Assembly: GCF_018129025.1 (NCBI RefSeq)
Contig: NZ_JAAEDI010000044.1
Location: 1-36,508 of the forward strand
Source of the DNA: Neoroseomonas terrae
GTDB taxonomy: Bacteria > Pseudomonadota > Alphaproteobacteria > Acetobacterales > Acetobacteraceae
Length of the DNA: 36,508 nt
Direction of reading: 5' to 3'
The number at the start of each line of letters is the position of its first letter. Position 1 is the stretch's first letter. The notes beneath the pieces were generated by a model, which worked only from the letters and a program-made list of their open reading frames with translations, was not told where the DNA came from and ran no database searches. Both the position numbers and the translations under genes were made by a program. Shown in pieces: positions 25,629 through 33,364 of the stretch.

Positions 25629-27206
25629 ATGAGCGACCTCCTCCCCATCCGCCGCGCCCTGATCTCCGTCTCGGACAAGACCGGGCTTCTCGATTTCGGC
25701 CGCTTCCTCGCCGCCAAGGGGGTCGAGATCCTGTCGACCGGCGGCACGGCCAAGGCCCTGCGGGACGCCGGCGTGCCGGTGAAGGACGTGTCGGACCACA
25801 CCGGCTTCCCCGAGATCCTCGACGGCCGGGTGAAGACGCTGGTGCCGCAGGTGCATGGCGGCATCCTCGGCCGCCGCGACCTGCCCGAGCACCTGGCGCA
25901 GATGGACAAGCACGGCATCGCGCCGATCGACCTGGTCGCAGTGAACCTCTACCCCTTCGAGGCGACGGTCGCGAAGGGTGCCGGTTTCGACGACTGCATC
26001 GAGAACATCGATATCGGCGGCCCGGCGATGATCCGCAGCGCGGCCAAGAACCACGCCGGCGTTGCGGTCCTGACCGAACCCGCCCATTTCGCCGAGATCC
26101 AGGCCGAGATCGAGGCGCAGGGCGGCACCACGCTCGCGACGCGTCGGCGGCTCGCCGCCGCGGCCTATGCCCGCACCGCCGCCTATGATGCCGCGATCTC
26201 CGGCTGGTTCACCAGGCAGGAGAAGCAGGACTTCCCGCCGCGCCTCGCCTTTGCGGGCGTGCTGCGCCAGTCGTTGCGCTATGGCGAGAACCCGCACCAG
26301 CAGGCGGCCTTCTATGTCGACGGCAGCGCGCGGCCGGGCGTCGCGACCGCCACGCAGGTCCAGGGCAAGGAACTGTCCTACAACAACATCAACGACACCG
26401 ACGCGGCGTATGAATGCGTCGCGGAATTCGACCGCCCGGCGATCGTCATCGTCAAGCACGCCAACCCCTGCGGCGTCGCCGTCGCGGATGACCTGATCAC
26501 GGCCTGGGATCGCGCCTTCCTCTGCGACCCGGTCTCCCCCTTCGGCGGCATCGTCGCCGCGAACCGCGTGCTGGACGCCGCCGCGGCCGAGAAGATCGCC
26601 GCCATCTTCACCGAGGTTGTCATCGCGCCGGATGCCGACGAGGCCGCGCGCGCCATCTTCGCGAAGAAGAAGAACCTGCGCCTGCTGCTGACCGGCGGCC
26701 TGCCGGACGCTACCTCGCCGGGCACGACCTTCAAGTCAGTCTCGGGCGGCTTCCTCGCGCAATCGCGCGATGCCGGTCAGGTCAGTGCCGGGACGCTGAA
26801 GGTGGTGACGCAGCGTGCGCCGACTGACCAGGAGATGGCCGACCTGCTCTTCGCCTTCCGCGTCTGCAAGCATGTGAAGTCGAACGCCATCGTCTACGCG
26901 AAGGGCGGGGCCACCACCGGTATCGGCGCCGGACAGATGAACCGCGCGGAGAGCAGCCGCATCGCCGCATGGAAGTCCGATGCCGCGGCGAAGGCAGCCG
27001 GGCTGGACCGGCCGCTGGCCGAAGGATCGGTGGTGGCGTCCGACGCCTTCTTCCCCTTCGCGGACGGGCTGGAAATCGCCGCCTCGGCCGGCGCAACTGC
27101 CGTGATCCAGCCGGGCGGGTCGATCCGCGACGCCGAGGTGATCGCCGCGGCCGACAAGGCCGGACTTGCGATGGTGTTCACCGGCATGCGCCACTTCCGG
27201 CACTGA
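25629..27206 (+). CDS. purH: Bifunctional AICAR formyltransferase/IMP cyclohydrolase
   Basis: A 525-residue enzyme for the last two steps of purine synthesis. The N-terminal IMP cyclohydrolase domain (~1-200) is MGS-like, with ISVSDKTGLLDFGRFLA, LSTGGTAKALRDAG and GRVKTLVPQVHGGIL. The C-terminal AICAR transformylase domain begins around LRYGENPHQQAAFY and carries KHANPCGVA, SPFGGIVA and the FRVCKHVKSNAIVYAK lysine-histidine region used for formyl transfer from 10-formyl-tetrahydrofolate. The C-terminus MRHFRH is typical. No strong ribosome site is visible before 25629. Length is normal. Confidence 0.97.
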   Translation: MSDLLPIRRALISVSDKTGLLDFGRFLAAKGVEILSTGGTAKALRDAGVPVKDVSDHTGFPEILDGRVKTLVPQVHGGILGRRDLPEHLAQMDKHGIAPIDLVAVNLYPFEATVAKGAGFDDCIENIDIGGPAMIRSAAKNHAGVAVLTEPAHFAEIQAEIEAQGGTTLATRRRLAAAAYARTAAYDAAISGWFTRQEKQDFPPRLAFAGVLRQSLRYGENPHQQAAFYVDGSARPGVATATQVQGKELSYNNINDTDAAYECVAEFDRPAIVIVKHANPCGVAVADDLITAWDRAFLCDPVSPFGGIVAANRVLDAAAAEKIAAIFTEVVIAPDADEAARAIFAKKKNLRLLLTGGLPDATSPGTTFKSVSGGFLAQSRDAGQVSAGTLKVVTQRAPTDQEMADLLFAFRVCKHVKSNAIVYAKGGATTGIGAGQMNRAESSRIAAWKSDAAAKAAGLDRPLAEGSVVASDAFFPFADGLEIAASAGATAVIQPGGSIRDAEVIAAADKAGLAMVFTGMRHFRH

Positions 27207-27212
27207 TTGCGT

Positions 27213-27237
27213 GAGAGAGGGGGGGCGACCCTCTCTC
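27213..27237 (+). terminator. Hairpin after purH, possibly a solitary repeat half-unit
   Basis: GAGAGAGGG (27213-27221) and CCCTCTCTC (27229-27237) pair perfectly seven bases after the purH stop, followed by CAATCTTCCC. It can serve as a weak terminator. The stem and trailing pyrimidine linker also resemble the first stem-loop of the composite repeats (GAGAGGGGC...GCCCCTCTC followed by GAACCTCACC), so it may be a decayed half-unit. Confidence 0.45.
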
Positions 27238-27283
27238 CAATCTTCCCTTGCCGCCACCCCCTCCCGGCGCCATTCAAGGCGGC

Positions 27284-28198
27284 ATGTCGCTCGACCCTGA
27301 CCTCCTGGCCGACCGCCGCCGCCTGCGCCGGCGTCTGACGCTCTGGCGCGGCCTGGCGCTGCTCGCGATCTTCGGTGCCATCGCCTTCGTCGTGGCTTCC
27401 CGGGCACCGGAGGGACTACCGGGCGTGCAGCATGTCCTGCGCCTGCCGGTCTCCGGCGTGATCACCGAGGATCGCCGTGTTCTGGAGGTGCTGGACCGCG
27501 CCGCGACGGATGACAACGTGCGCGCCGTCATCGTGTCCATCGACAGCCCCGGCGGCACGATGGCGGGCGGCGAATCGCTGCATGCGGCGCTGGCCCGCAT
27601 CGCCGCGCGCAAGCCGGTGGTGGCCGTGATGGGCGCGACGGCAGCCTCGGCCGGCTACATGATCGCCCTGCCGGCGCAGCGCGTCTTCGCGCGGGAGGCC
27701 ACGGTGACGGGCTCGATCGGCGTGCTCCTGCAAACCGTCGAGCTGTCGCAACTGCTGGAGCGCTGGGGCATCCGCCCCCAGGTCATCGCTTCCGGCCCGT
27801 TGAAGGACCAGCCGAGCCTGTTCCGCCCGCTGACCGAGGAGGGCCGCGCCGCGCTTGAGCGCGTGATCAACGACCTGCAGGCGCAGTTCGTCGCCATGGT
27901 CGCGGCGGGCCGGCACATGGATGTGGAGCGCGTCCGCCCGCTGGCGGACGGCCGCGTCATGACCGGCCGGCAGGCGCTGGAGGCCGGGTTGATCGATGCC
28001 ATCGGCGGTGAACGCGAAGCCCGCACCTGGCTCGCGGCGGAACGGGAGGTGCCCGCGTCGCTCCCCCTGCGTGACATCGAGACCCGCAGCCGGGCGGAGC
28101 GGCTGCTGTCCTCGGTGACCGAATCTGTCACGAAAAGCCTTTTGTCGGAATGGCTTGGCGTTGACGCCCCCCGTGCCGTTTGGCAGCCTCCGCGCTGA
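27284..28198 (+). CDS. sppA: Signal peptide peptidase SppA, short (36K) type
   Basis: A 304-residue, membrane-anchored serine protease that digests cleaved signal peptides. One membrane helix (~20-38) follows a basic N-terminus. The protease domain shows SIDSPGGTMAGGE (85-97), nucleophile Ser122 in TAASAGYMIALPA, GSIGVLLQ (143-150), and general base Lys174 in SGPLKDQPS. The start at 27284 (MSLDPD) is preferred over 27248 because AAGGCGG precedes it and the upstream codons are a poly-Pro stretch. ihfB follows in the same direction after 48 bases. Confidence 0.93.
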   Translation: MSLDPDLLADRRRLRRRLTLWRGLALLAIFGAIAFVVASRAPEGLPGVQHVLRLPVSGVITEDRRVLEVLDRAATDDNVRAVIVSIDSPGGTMAGGESLHAALARIAARKPVVAVMGATAASAGYMIALPAQRVFAREATVTGSIGVLLQTVELSQLLERWGIRPQVIASGPLKDQPSLFRPLTEEGRAALERVINDLQAQFVAMVAAGRHMDVERVRPLADGRVMTGRQALEAGLIDAIGGEREARTWLAAEREVPASLPLRDIETRSRAERLLSSVTESVTKSLLSEWLGVDAPRAVWQPPR

Positions 28199-28246
28199 AC
28201 CGAATGGGGGCGTGCGCCGATCCCGGCGCGGCATGGAAGGCCAGGG

Positions 28247-28567
28247 ATGACGAAATCCGAGCTGATTGCGCATCTCTCCGGCGCGAATCCGCATCTGCGG
28301 TTGCCGGACGTGGAACTGATCGTCGCGACTATCTTCACCGAGATCACCGTCGCCCTGTCGCGCGGGGACCGGGTGGAGCTGCGCGGCTTCGGCGCCTTCT
28401 CGACGAAAACGCGGGACCCGCGCACCGGGCGCAACCCGCGCACCGGTGAGTCGGTGGCCGTGACGGCGAAGTCCGTGCCGTATTTCAAGCCTGGCAAGGA
28501 GTTGCGGGAACGGATCAACAAGCCCGCAGCAACCCGCGCGGCGGTACGGGCGACCAGCGCGGCCTGA
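28247..28567 (+). CDS. ihfB: Integration host factor subunit beta
   Basis: A 106-residue HU/IHF-family DNA-bending protein. MTKSELIAHLSGANPHL opens the dimerisation helices. The arm signature ELRGFGAFSTKTRDPRTG and GRNPRTGE, including the Pro that intercalates into DNA, is intact, and VPYFKPGKELRERIN closes the fold. The last ~15 residues are an Ala/Arg tail. It pairs with IhfA to bend DNA sharply at replication, recombination and promoter sites. The sppA-ihfB order is common in alphaproteobacteria. GGAAGG lies upstream of the ATG. Confidence 0.95.
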   Translation: MTKSELIAHLSGANPHLRLPDVELIVATIFTEITVALSRGDRVELRGFGAFSTKTRDPRTGRNPRTGESVAVTAKSVPYFKPGKELRERINKPAATRAAVRATSAA

Positions 28568-28613
28568 CGGAAGGCGGGAGGGGCGCCGCCCCGTATGCGC
28601 GCAGGTTAGATCA

Positions 28614-28844
28614 GAGAGGGGCTCTGCCCCTCTCCGAACCTCACCCCGCCAGGCCATGGATGGCCTGGACCGCCATCACTTGGCACCGGGCGCGAAGCCC
28701 TTCCTCCTGATCGCAAGACCCTGCCATGCGCAGAGCTGTCTGATGACGATGGTCCGACCCTGCGCGCGCAGTGCCGGGCGGAGGTTTGCAAAGGCCTTTC
28801 GGCCTTTGCCGGGGTAGGGTTCGGGAAGGGGCAGAGCCCCTTCC
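28614..28844. repeat. Composite palindromic repeat, copy C, between convergent ihfB and hbd
   Basis: This copy fills most of the 347-base gene-free gap 28568-28914. Left arm: GAGAGGGGC/GCCCCTCTC (28614-28634), linker CGAACCTCACCCCG, then CCAGGCCAT/ATGGCCTGG (28649-28668), a stem of different sequence in the usual place. Right arm: GCAAAGGCC/GGCCTTTGC (28788-28809) and GGAAGGGGC/GCCCCTTCC (28824-28844). An extra GGGGC-GCC-GCCCC hairpin lies upstream near 28580. Base changes on both sides of stems keep the pairing. It may act as a two-way terminator. The rest of the gap shows nothing recognisable. Confidence 0.85.
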
Positions 28845-28914
28845 TGATCCAACCGCTCCCTCCAATGGGGCAGCGTCGCTCTCGGAGGATCCAACCCCCG
28901 GGCCGCCGCTGCCC

Positions 28915-29793
28915 TTACCGTGTCGGCGTCGGAGGCGTGGTCGAGTAGTCGTAGAATCCGCGCCCAGACTTCCGCCCGAGCCATCCGGCCTCGACATACT
29001 TCGCGAGCAACGGCGACGGCCGGTACTTCGGGTCGCCGATGCCTTCGTGCAGCACCTTCATCACGCTCAGCAGCGTGTCGAGCCCGACGAAATCCGCGAG
29101 CTCCAGCGGACCCATCGGATGGTTAGCCCCGAGCTTCATGCCCTCGTCGATCGCGCGGACGTCGCCAACGCCTTCCATCAGCGCCTGGATCGCCTCGTTC
29201 AGCATCGGGCACAGCACGCGGTTCACGACAAAGCCGGGCCAGTCCTGCGCGAGCACGGGCGTCTTGCCGAGCTTCCTCGCCAGCGCCTCGACGGCCGCAT
29301 AGGTCGCGTCGTCGGTCGCGAGGCCGCGGATGATCTCGACCAGCTTCATCATCGGCACGGGGTTGAAGAAGTGCATGCCGATGAAGCGGCCTGGCCGGTC
29401 GGTCGCGGCGGCAAGGCGCGTGATGGGGATGGAGGAGGTGTTGGAAGCGAGGATCGCATCCGCCTTCAGCTTCGGCAGCAGCGCGTCGTAGATCTTGCGC
29501 TTCAGCCCTTCATTCTCGGTCGCGGCCTCGATGACGATGTCGCAGTCGCCAAACGCGTCATTGGTCGTCGTGGTGGTGATGCGGCCGAGCGCAGCATCCT
29601 TGTCCGCGGCGGTGATGGCGGACTTCTTCACCTGCCGGTCCATGTTGCCGGCCATGGTGGCGAGCGCCTTGTCGAGGGCAGCCTGCTGCAGGTCCATCAG
29701 CACCACCGGAAGGCCGGCAAGGGCAGAGACATGGGCAATGCCGTTACCCATCAGACCGGCGCCGATCACGCCGACCTTTGCGATTTCAGCCAT
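28915..29793 (-). CDS. hbd: 3-hydroxyacyl/3-hydroxybutyryl-CoA dehydrogenase
   Basis: A 292-residue NAD-dependent dehydrogenase interconverting 3-hydroxybutyryl-CoA and acetoacetyl-CoA. GAGLMG (11-16) with Asp35 binds NAD. The catalytic dyad is His141 (MHFFNPVPMMKLVE) with Glu153, and Ser120 and the Asn of FVVNRVLCPMLNEA complete the active site. PMGPLELADFVGLDT and GFYDYS near the C-terminus are typical. The start at 29793 is chosen because GAGGAGG precedes it; the frame extends seven codons further. It follows etfBA but is separated from it by an intrinsic terminator. Confidence 0.95.
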   Translation of the reverse strand: MAEIAKVGVIGAGLMGNGIAHVSALAGLPVVLMDLQQAALDKALATMAGNMDRQVKKSAITAADKDAALGRITTTTTNDAFGDCDIVIEAATENEGLKRKIYDALLPKLKADAILASNTSSIPITRLAAATDRPGRFIGMHFFNPVPMMKLVEIIRGLATDDATYAAVEALARKLGKTPVLAQDWPGFVVNRVLCPMLNEAIQALMEGVGDVRAIDEGMKLGANHPMGPLELADFVGLDTLLSVMKVLHEGIGDPKYRPSPLLAKYVEAGWLGRKSGRGFYDYSTTPPTPTR

Positions 29794-29815
29794 GGGACCT
29801 CCTCGAAGGAACATG

Positions 29816-29850
29816 AAAAACGGGGGGAGAAGGCACCTTCTCCCCCCGTT
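29816..29850 (-). terminator. Intrinsic terminator after etfA
   Basis: AACGGGGGGAGAAGG (29819-29833) and CCTTCTCCCCCCGTT (29836-29850) form a perfect 15-pair stem with a two-base loop. On the minus strand the stem is followed by a run of T (complement of GAAAAA at 29815-29820). It lies 54 bases past the etfA stop, so it should end the etfBA transcript before hbd. Confidence 0.85.
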
Positions 29851-29904
29851 CCGATCGTCTCTTTGGCATCTGGAGACCGGCCAGGATAGCCGGTCTTCAA
29901 GAAA

Positions 29905-30828
29905 TCACTTGGACAGTTCGGCTTCGAGTTCCGGCACGACCTTGAACAGGTCGCCGACCAAGCCGTAGTCGGCCACCTGGAAGATCGGCGCCTCCTCGTC
30001 CTTGTTGATCGCGACGATGACCTTACTGTCCTTCATGCCGGCCAGGTGCTGGATGGCGCCCGAGATGCCGACGGCGATGTATAGCTCCGGCGCCACGATC
30101 TTGCCGGTCTGGCCGACCTGCATGTCGTTCGGCGCATAGCCCGCATCGACCGCGGCGCGGGAGGCGCCAACAGCGGCGCCGAGCTTGTCGGCGACGGCTT
30201 CCAGGATCTTGAAGTTCTCGGCGTTCTGCATCGCGCGGCCGCCGGAGATGACGATGCGAGCGGCGGTCAGTTCCGGGCGCTCGGACTTCACGATCTCTGC
30301 GCCGACGAAGCTCGACAGGCCCGGATCGGCGGCGGCGGGCGCGGCCTCGACCGGCGCGGAACCGCCCTCGGCGGCAACCGGGTCAAAGGAGGCGGCGCGG
30401 ACGGTGATCACCTTCTTCGCATCGGCCGACTTCACCGTGGCCATCGCGTTGCCGGCATAGATCGGCCGGACGAAGGTGTCGGCATCCACGACGCCGGCGA
30501 TGTCCGAGATGATCTGCACGTCGAGCAGGGCGGCGACGCGCGGCATCACGTTCTTGCCAGCCGCCGAGGCGGGGGCGAGCAGATGCGAATAGCCCGGCGC
30601 GAGCGCGACCAGCAGTGCGGCAAGCGGCTCGGCCAGCACCGGCCCTTCCGGCCCGGTCAGAACCTTCGCCACGCCCGGCAGCTTCGCGGCGGCGGCGGCA
30701 CCGGCGGCAGCACCGTCGCCGGCGACGAGCACATGCACGTCGCCCAGCTTCTGCGCGGCAGCGACGGCGGAGCGCGTCGGCTGGGTGACGGCGCCATCCT
30801 TGTGGTCGGCGAGAACGAGGACGGCCAT
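29905..30828 (-). CDS. etfA: Electron transfer flavoprotein subunit alpha
   Basis: A 307-residue subunit that carries FAD and passes electrons from acyl-CoA dehydrogenases to ETF-ubiquinone oxidoreductase. The C-terminal FAD domain (~190-307) contains GRAMQNAENF, GYAPNDMQVGQTGKIVAP, ELYIAVGISGAIQH and VAINKDEEAPIF. The N-terminal domain is the usual Rossmann-like ETF fold. AGGTGA overlapping the end of etfB serves as ribosome site, and the gap to etfB is two bases, so the subunits are made in step. Length is normal. Confidence 0.97.
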   Translation of the reverse strand: MAVLVLADHKDGAVTQPTRSAVAAAQKLGDVHVLVAGDGAAAGAAAAAKLPGVAKVLTGPEGPVLAEPLAALLVALAPGYSHLLAPASAAGKNVMPRVAALLDVQIISDIAGVVDADTFVRPIYAGNAMATVKSADAKKVITVRAASFDPVAAEGGSAPVEAAPAAADPGLSSFVGAEIVKSERPELTAARIVISGGRAMQNAENFKILEAVADKLGAAVGASRAAVDAGYAPNDMQVGQTGKIVAPELYIAVGISGAIQHLAGMKDSKVIVAINKDEEAPIFQVADYGLVGDLFKVVPELEAELSK

Positions 30829-30830
30829 GG

Positions 30831-31580
30831 TCAGATCACCTTCGCTTCGGTGCGCAGCTTCTCGACCAGTTCCTGCACGGAACCGACCTTCTTGCCGGCC
30901 TGGCGCTTCGCCGGTTCCTCGACCTTGATCACGGTCAGGCGCGGCGCCGCATCCACGCCGAGATCGGCAGGCTTCACCGTCTCGATCGGCTTCTTTCGCG
31001 CCTTCATGATGTTCGGCAGCGAAGCGTAGCGCGGCTCGTTCAGCCGCAGGTCCGTCGTCACGATCGCCGGCAGCTTGAGCTGCACGGTCTCGAGCCCGCC
31101 ATCGACCTCGCGCGTCACCTTCAGGTTGTCGCCGTCCTTCTCGACCTTGGACGCGAACGTGCCCTGGCCCCAGCCGAGGAGAGCGGCCAGCATCTGGCCC
31201 GTCGCGTTCATGTCGTCGTCGATCGCCTGCTTGCCGAGGATGACCAGCGTGGGGCCCTCCTTCTCGACGATCGCCTTCAGGATCTTGGCGACGGCGAGCG
31301 GCTCCAGCACGCCGTCATGCTCGACGAGGATGCCACGGTCCGCGCCCATGGCGAGCGCGGTGCGGATCTGCTCCTGCGCGGCCGAGGGGCCGGCGGAGAT
31401 CGCGATGATCTCGGTCGCAACGCCCTTCTCCTTGAGGCGCACGGCTTCTTCCACCGCGATCTCGTCGAAGGGGTTCATGGACATCTTGACGTTCGCCGTC
31501 TCGACGCCCGTGCCGTCCGCCTTCACGCGAACCTTCACGTTGTAGTCGACCACCCGCTTGACGGGGACGAGGACTTTCAT
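30831..31580 (-). CDS. etfB: Electron transfer flavoprotein subunit beta
   Basis: A 249-residue partner of EtfA that binds AMP. MKVLVPVKRVVDYNVKVRVK is the family N-terminus and fixes the start at 31580; the open frame extends 56 codons upstream without homology. MNPFDEIAVEEAVRLKE, the GPTLVILGKQAIDDDMNATG loop and LPAIVTTDLRLNEPRYASLP (the recognition-loop region) are all present. Together with etfA it supplies the electron acceptor for acyl-CoA dehydrogenation, consistent with the neighbouring 3-hydroxyacyl-CoA dehydrogenase gene. Confidence 0.97.
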   Translation of the reverse strand: MKVLVPVKRVVDYNVKVRVKADGTGVETANVKMSMNPFDEIAVEEAVRLKEKGVATEIIAISAGPSAAQEQIRTALAMGADRGILVEHDGVLEPLAVAKILKAIVEKEGPTLVILGKQAIDDDMNATGQMLAALLGWGQGTFASKVEKDGDNLKVTREVDGGLETVQLKLPAIVTTDLRLNEPRYASLPNIMKARKKPIETVKPADLGVDAAPRLTVIKVEEPAKRQAGKKVGSVQELVEKLRTEAKVI

Positions 31581-31678
31581 CTTCGACCGTGTGCCTTCTT
31601 GGAAAGAGCGCGGAAACCGACCGCGCGGTTGGGCCGGAAAATACGGGGGGGACCCCCTCAGGGCAAGGTCGCGCGCGG

Positions 31679-31873
31679 CTACCGCTTCAACAGCAGCATC
31701 AGGATGGCGAACAGCACGACCGCCAGGAACTGCAGCCCGATGCGCCATCGCATCAGCATGTTGGAGCGACGCGAATTGCCCTCGCCGCCGGCCATGCCCA
31801 ACACGCCGGCGAACAACACCCCGAGCGTTGCCAGCATGGCAAGCCCGACCAGGATCGAGAGGAAGGTGATCAT
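31679..31873 (-). CDS. Small twin-transmembrane protein, HIG1-domain type
   Basis: A 64-residue protein with two hydrophobic helices (~3-26 and ~46-62) joined by a short polar loop GGEGNSRRSNMLMRWRIG. The RRSNxLMRWR loop is the hallmark of HIG1-type inner-membrane proteins; mitochondrial relatives associate with respiratory complexes, while the bacterial role is unsettled. It lies 98 bases upstream of etfB on the same strand, a neighbourhood I recall from other alphaproteobacteria. It may share the etfBA promoter region. Confidence 0.85.
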   Translation of the reverse strand: MITFLSILVGLAMLATLGVLFAGVLGMAGGEGNSRRSNMLMRWRIGLQFLAVVLFAILMLLLKR

Positions 31874-31937
31874 GGTCCTCTACCTGAATCCGTTCGGCCC
31901 CTTCCTAGACCCGTTTCACGGTTTCGCAACAGCCCTC

Positions 31938-31962
31938 CTTAACAACGGCCGCGCTTAACAAC
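31938..31962. repeat. Pair of 9-base direct repeats upstream of the HIG1 gene
   Basis: CTTAACAAC occurs at 31938-31946 and again at 31954-31962, a 16-base period, between the HIG1-type gene and the end of the MFS gene. The position fits a tandem regulator site or part of the promoter for the HIG1-etfBA genes. No further copies are seen nearby. Confidence 0.35.
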
Positions 31963-31966
31963 CTTG

Positions 31967-33172
31967 CTACCGGGTGGCGACCCCTCGGCCCCGGGCCAGC
32001 CAGGCGCCTATCAGGGCCGTCGCGGCACAGAGCGCGAAGCCGAGGCCATAGCCGCCCGATGCCTGGACCAGCGCCGAGAAGGCAGGCGGGCCGATGAGCA
32101 TGCATGTCCCGAAGACGAAGCCCGCCGCCGCGGTGGTCGCCCCCACCCGGCCCACCGGCGCAAGCCGCGCGGTCTCGGCCAGGAACACGCCGTTCCAGCC
32201 TATCGCGGTCGCGCCCATCGCCATGCCCGCCAGTGCCACCAGCGCCCCGGGCCAGTCGGGCCCGGCCAGCAGCAGGGCGATCCCCGAGCCCGCCGTCGCC
32301 AATCCGAGCCCGGCCAGTACGGGCGGCGCCCCCACCCGGTCGGCCAGCAGCCCCCACCCGACGCGCCCCGCTACCCCGGCCGCCTGGGCGAGGGCGAGGC
32401 GGAAGCCGGCCTCGGTCAGCGGCACCCCCAGCGCCTCGACCTGGAACACGACGAAGAAGGAGGAGAAGCAGAACTGCGAAATGCCATAGAGCGCCGACAT
32501 GAGGGTCAGCCGGCGCAGCACCGGTACCTCCCGCAGGATGGCGAGGCTGCCCAGTGCCGCCCCCCAGGCGGCGCGCAGGTTCCCCAGCCTGGCGCTGCGG
32601 TCGCGCTCGGCATCCAGGGGACGGCGCAGGGGCTGCAGTGCCAGGCCGGCAGCGACGAGAAAGCCGGCCACGGCAAGAATGCCCGCCCGCCAGCCGAAGG
32701 CCTCGGCGATCACCGGCGTCGCGGCGGCGATCAGCATCGCCCCGGCCGGCACGCCGCATTGCTTGAGGCTGAAGATCAGCGAGCGGCGGTTGGCCGGCGC
32801 CTTCTGAGCCAGCAGGTGGCTGCCCGCCGGCGTCACCGGCCCGTGGCCGAGCCCGCAGGCGAAAGCCGACAGCGCGAGCGCCACCGGATGCGCCAGCATC
32901 GACAGCGCCAGCGCGAATCCGCAGAAGGCCAGCCCCGCCTGCAACACCCGGATGCCGCCGTAGCGATGGATGAACGCGCCGGCCAGCGGCCCCGACACCA
33001 ACGCCCCGCAATAGACCAGCGCCGTATGGACCCCGGCCAGTGCCGCAGGAATGCCAGCTTCGGCAGCTATCGCCGGGGCCAGCACCGGCACGGCGAGGAA
33101 CACGCCCATGCCGGCGAGATGCACGCCGAGCAGGGCAAGCATCACGGTCCAGACGGAAGGGGAGTGTGTCAT
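31967..33172 (-). CDS. Major facilitator superfamily transporter
   Basis: A 401-residue, about 12-helix membrane transporter with two six-helix halves. The first loop reads HRYGGIRVLQAG and the equivalent in the second half reads DRVGAPPVLAG, the family's basic inter-helix motif; GWNGVFLAE and GLGHGPVTPAGSHLLA are small-residue helices typical of MFS exporters and anion or drug porters. The substrate cannot be assigned. The start at 33172 (MTHSPSVWTVMLALLGVH) is chosen because the frame upstream has no homology and no hydrophobicity. It is divergent from the mechanosensitive channel gene, with 192 bases between. Confidence 0.88.
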   Translation of the reverse strand: MTHSPSVWTVMLALLGVHLAGMGVFLAVPVLAPAIAAEAGIPAALAGVHTALVYCGALVSGPLAGAFIHRYGGIRVLQAGLAFCGFALALSMLAHPVALALSAFACGLGHGPVTPAGSHLLAQKAPANRRSLIFSLKQCGVPAGAMLIAAATPVIAEAFGWRAGILAVAGFLVAAGLALQPLRRPLDAERDRSARLGNLRAAWGAALGSLAILREVPVLRRLTLMSALYGISQFCFSSFFVVFQVEALGVPLTEAGFRLALAQAAGVAGRVGWGLLADRVGAPPVLAGLGLATAGSGIALLLAGPDWPGALVALAGMAMGATAIGWNGVFLAETARLAPVGRVGATTAAAGFVFGTCMLIGPPAFSALVQASGGYGLGFALCAATALIGAWLARGRGVATR

Positions 33173-33364
33173 GCTGCAACGCGATGCTGGACCGGCGATG
33201 ACCGCCCGACAACCGGGGGTGGCACGCCGGAATGGCGGAATGCGGCGGGTCGTGACGTCTTTGCGGGCATCGGGCCGCTGCGGCGCCGCATGCCTGTGCC
33301 TTCTCACGCAGGTGGCATGGGGGGGCGACTTGACCGCTGCCGCCGGGATGGGGTCCCTGCCGGC

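Noticed and set aside
28568..28914. tRNA or other classical RNA gene in the hairpin-rich gaps
   Set aside because: The hairpins belong to the repeat arms; no cloverleaf or T-arm consensus is seen in this or the other gene-free gaps.
31964..33364. Upstream extension of the mechanosensitive channel frame to about 1284 codons
   Set aside because: The extension lies antisense to the MFS gene and encodes low-complexity Arg/Gly/Pro-rich sequence. A clean signal peptide starts at 33365.
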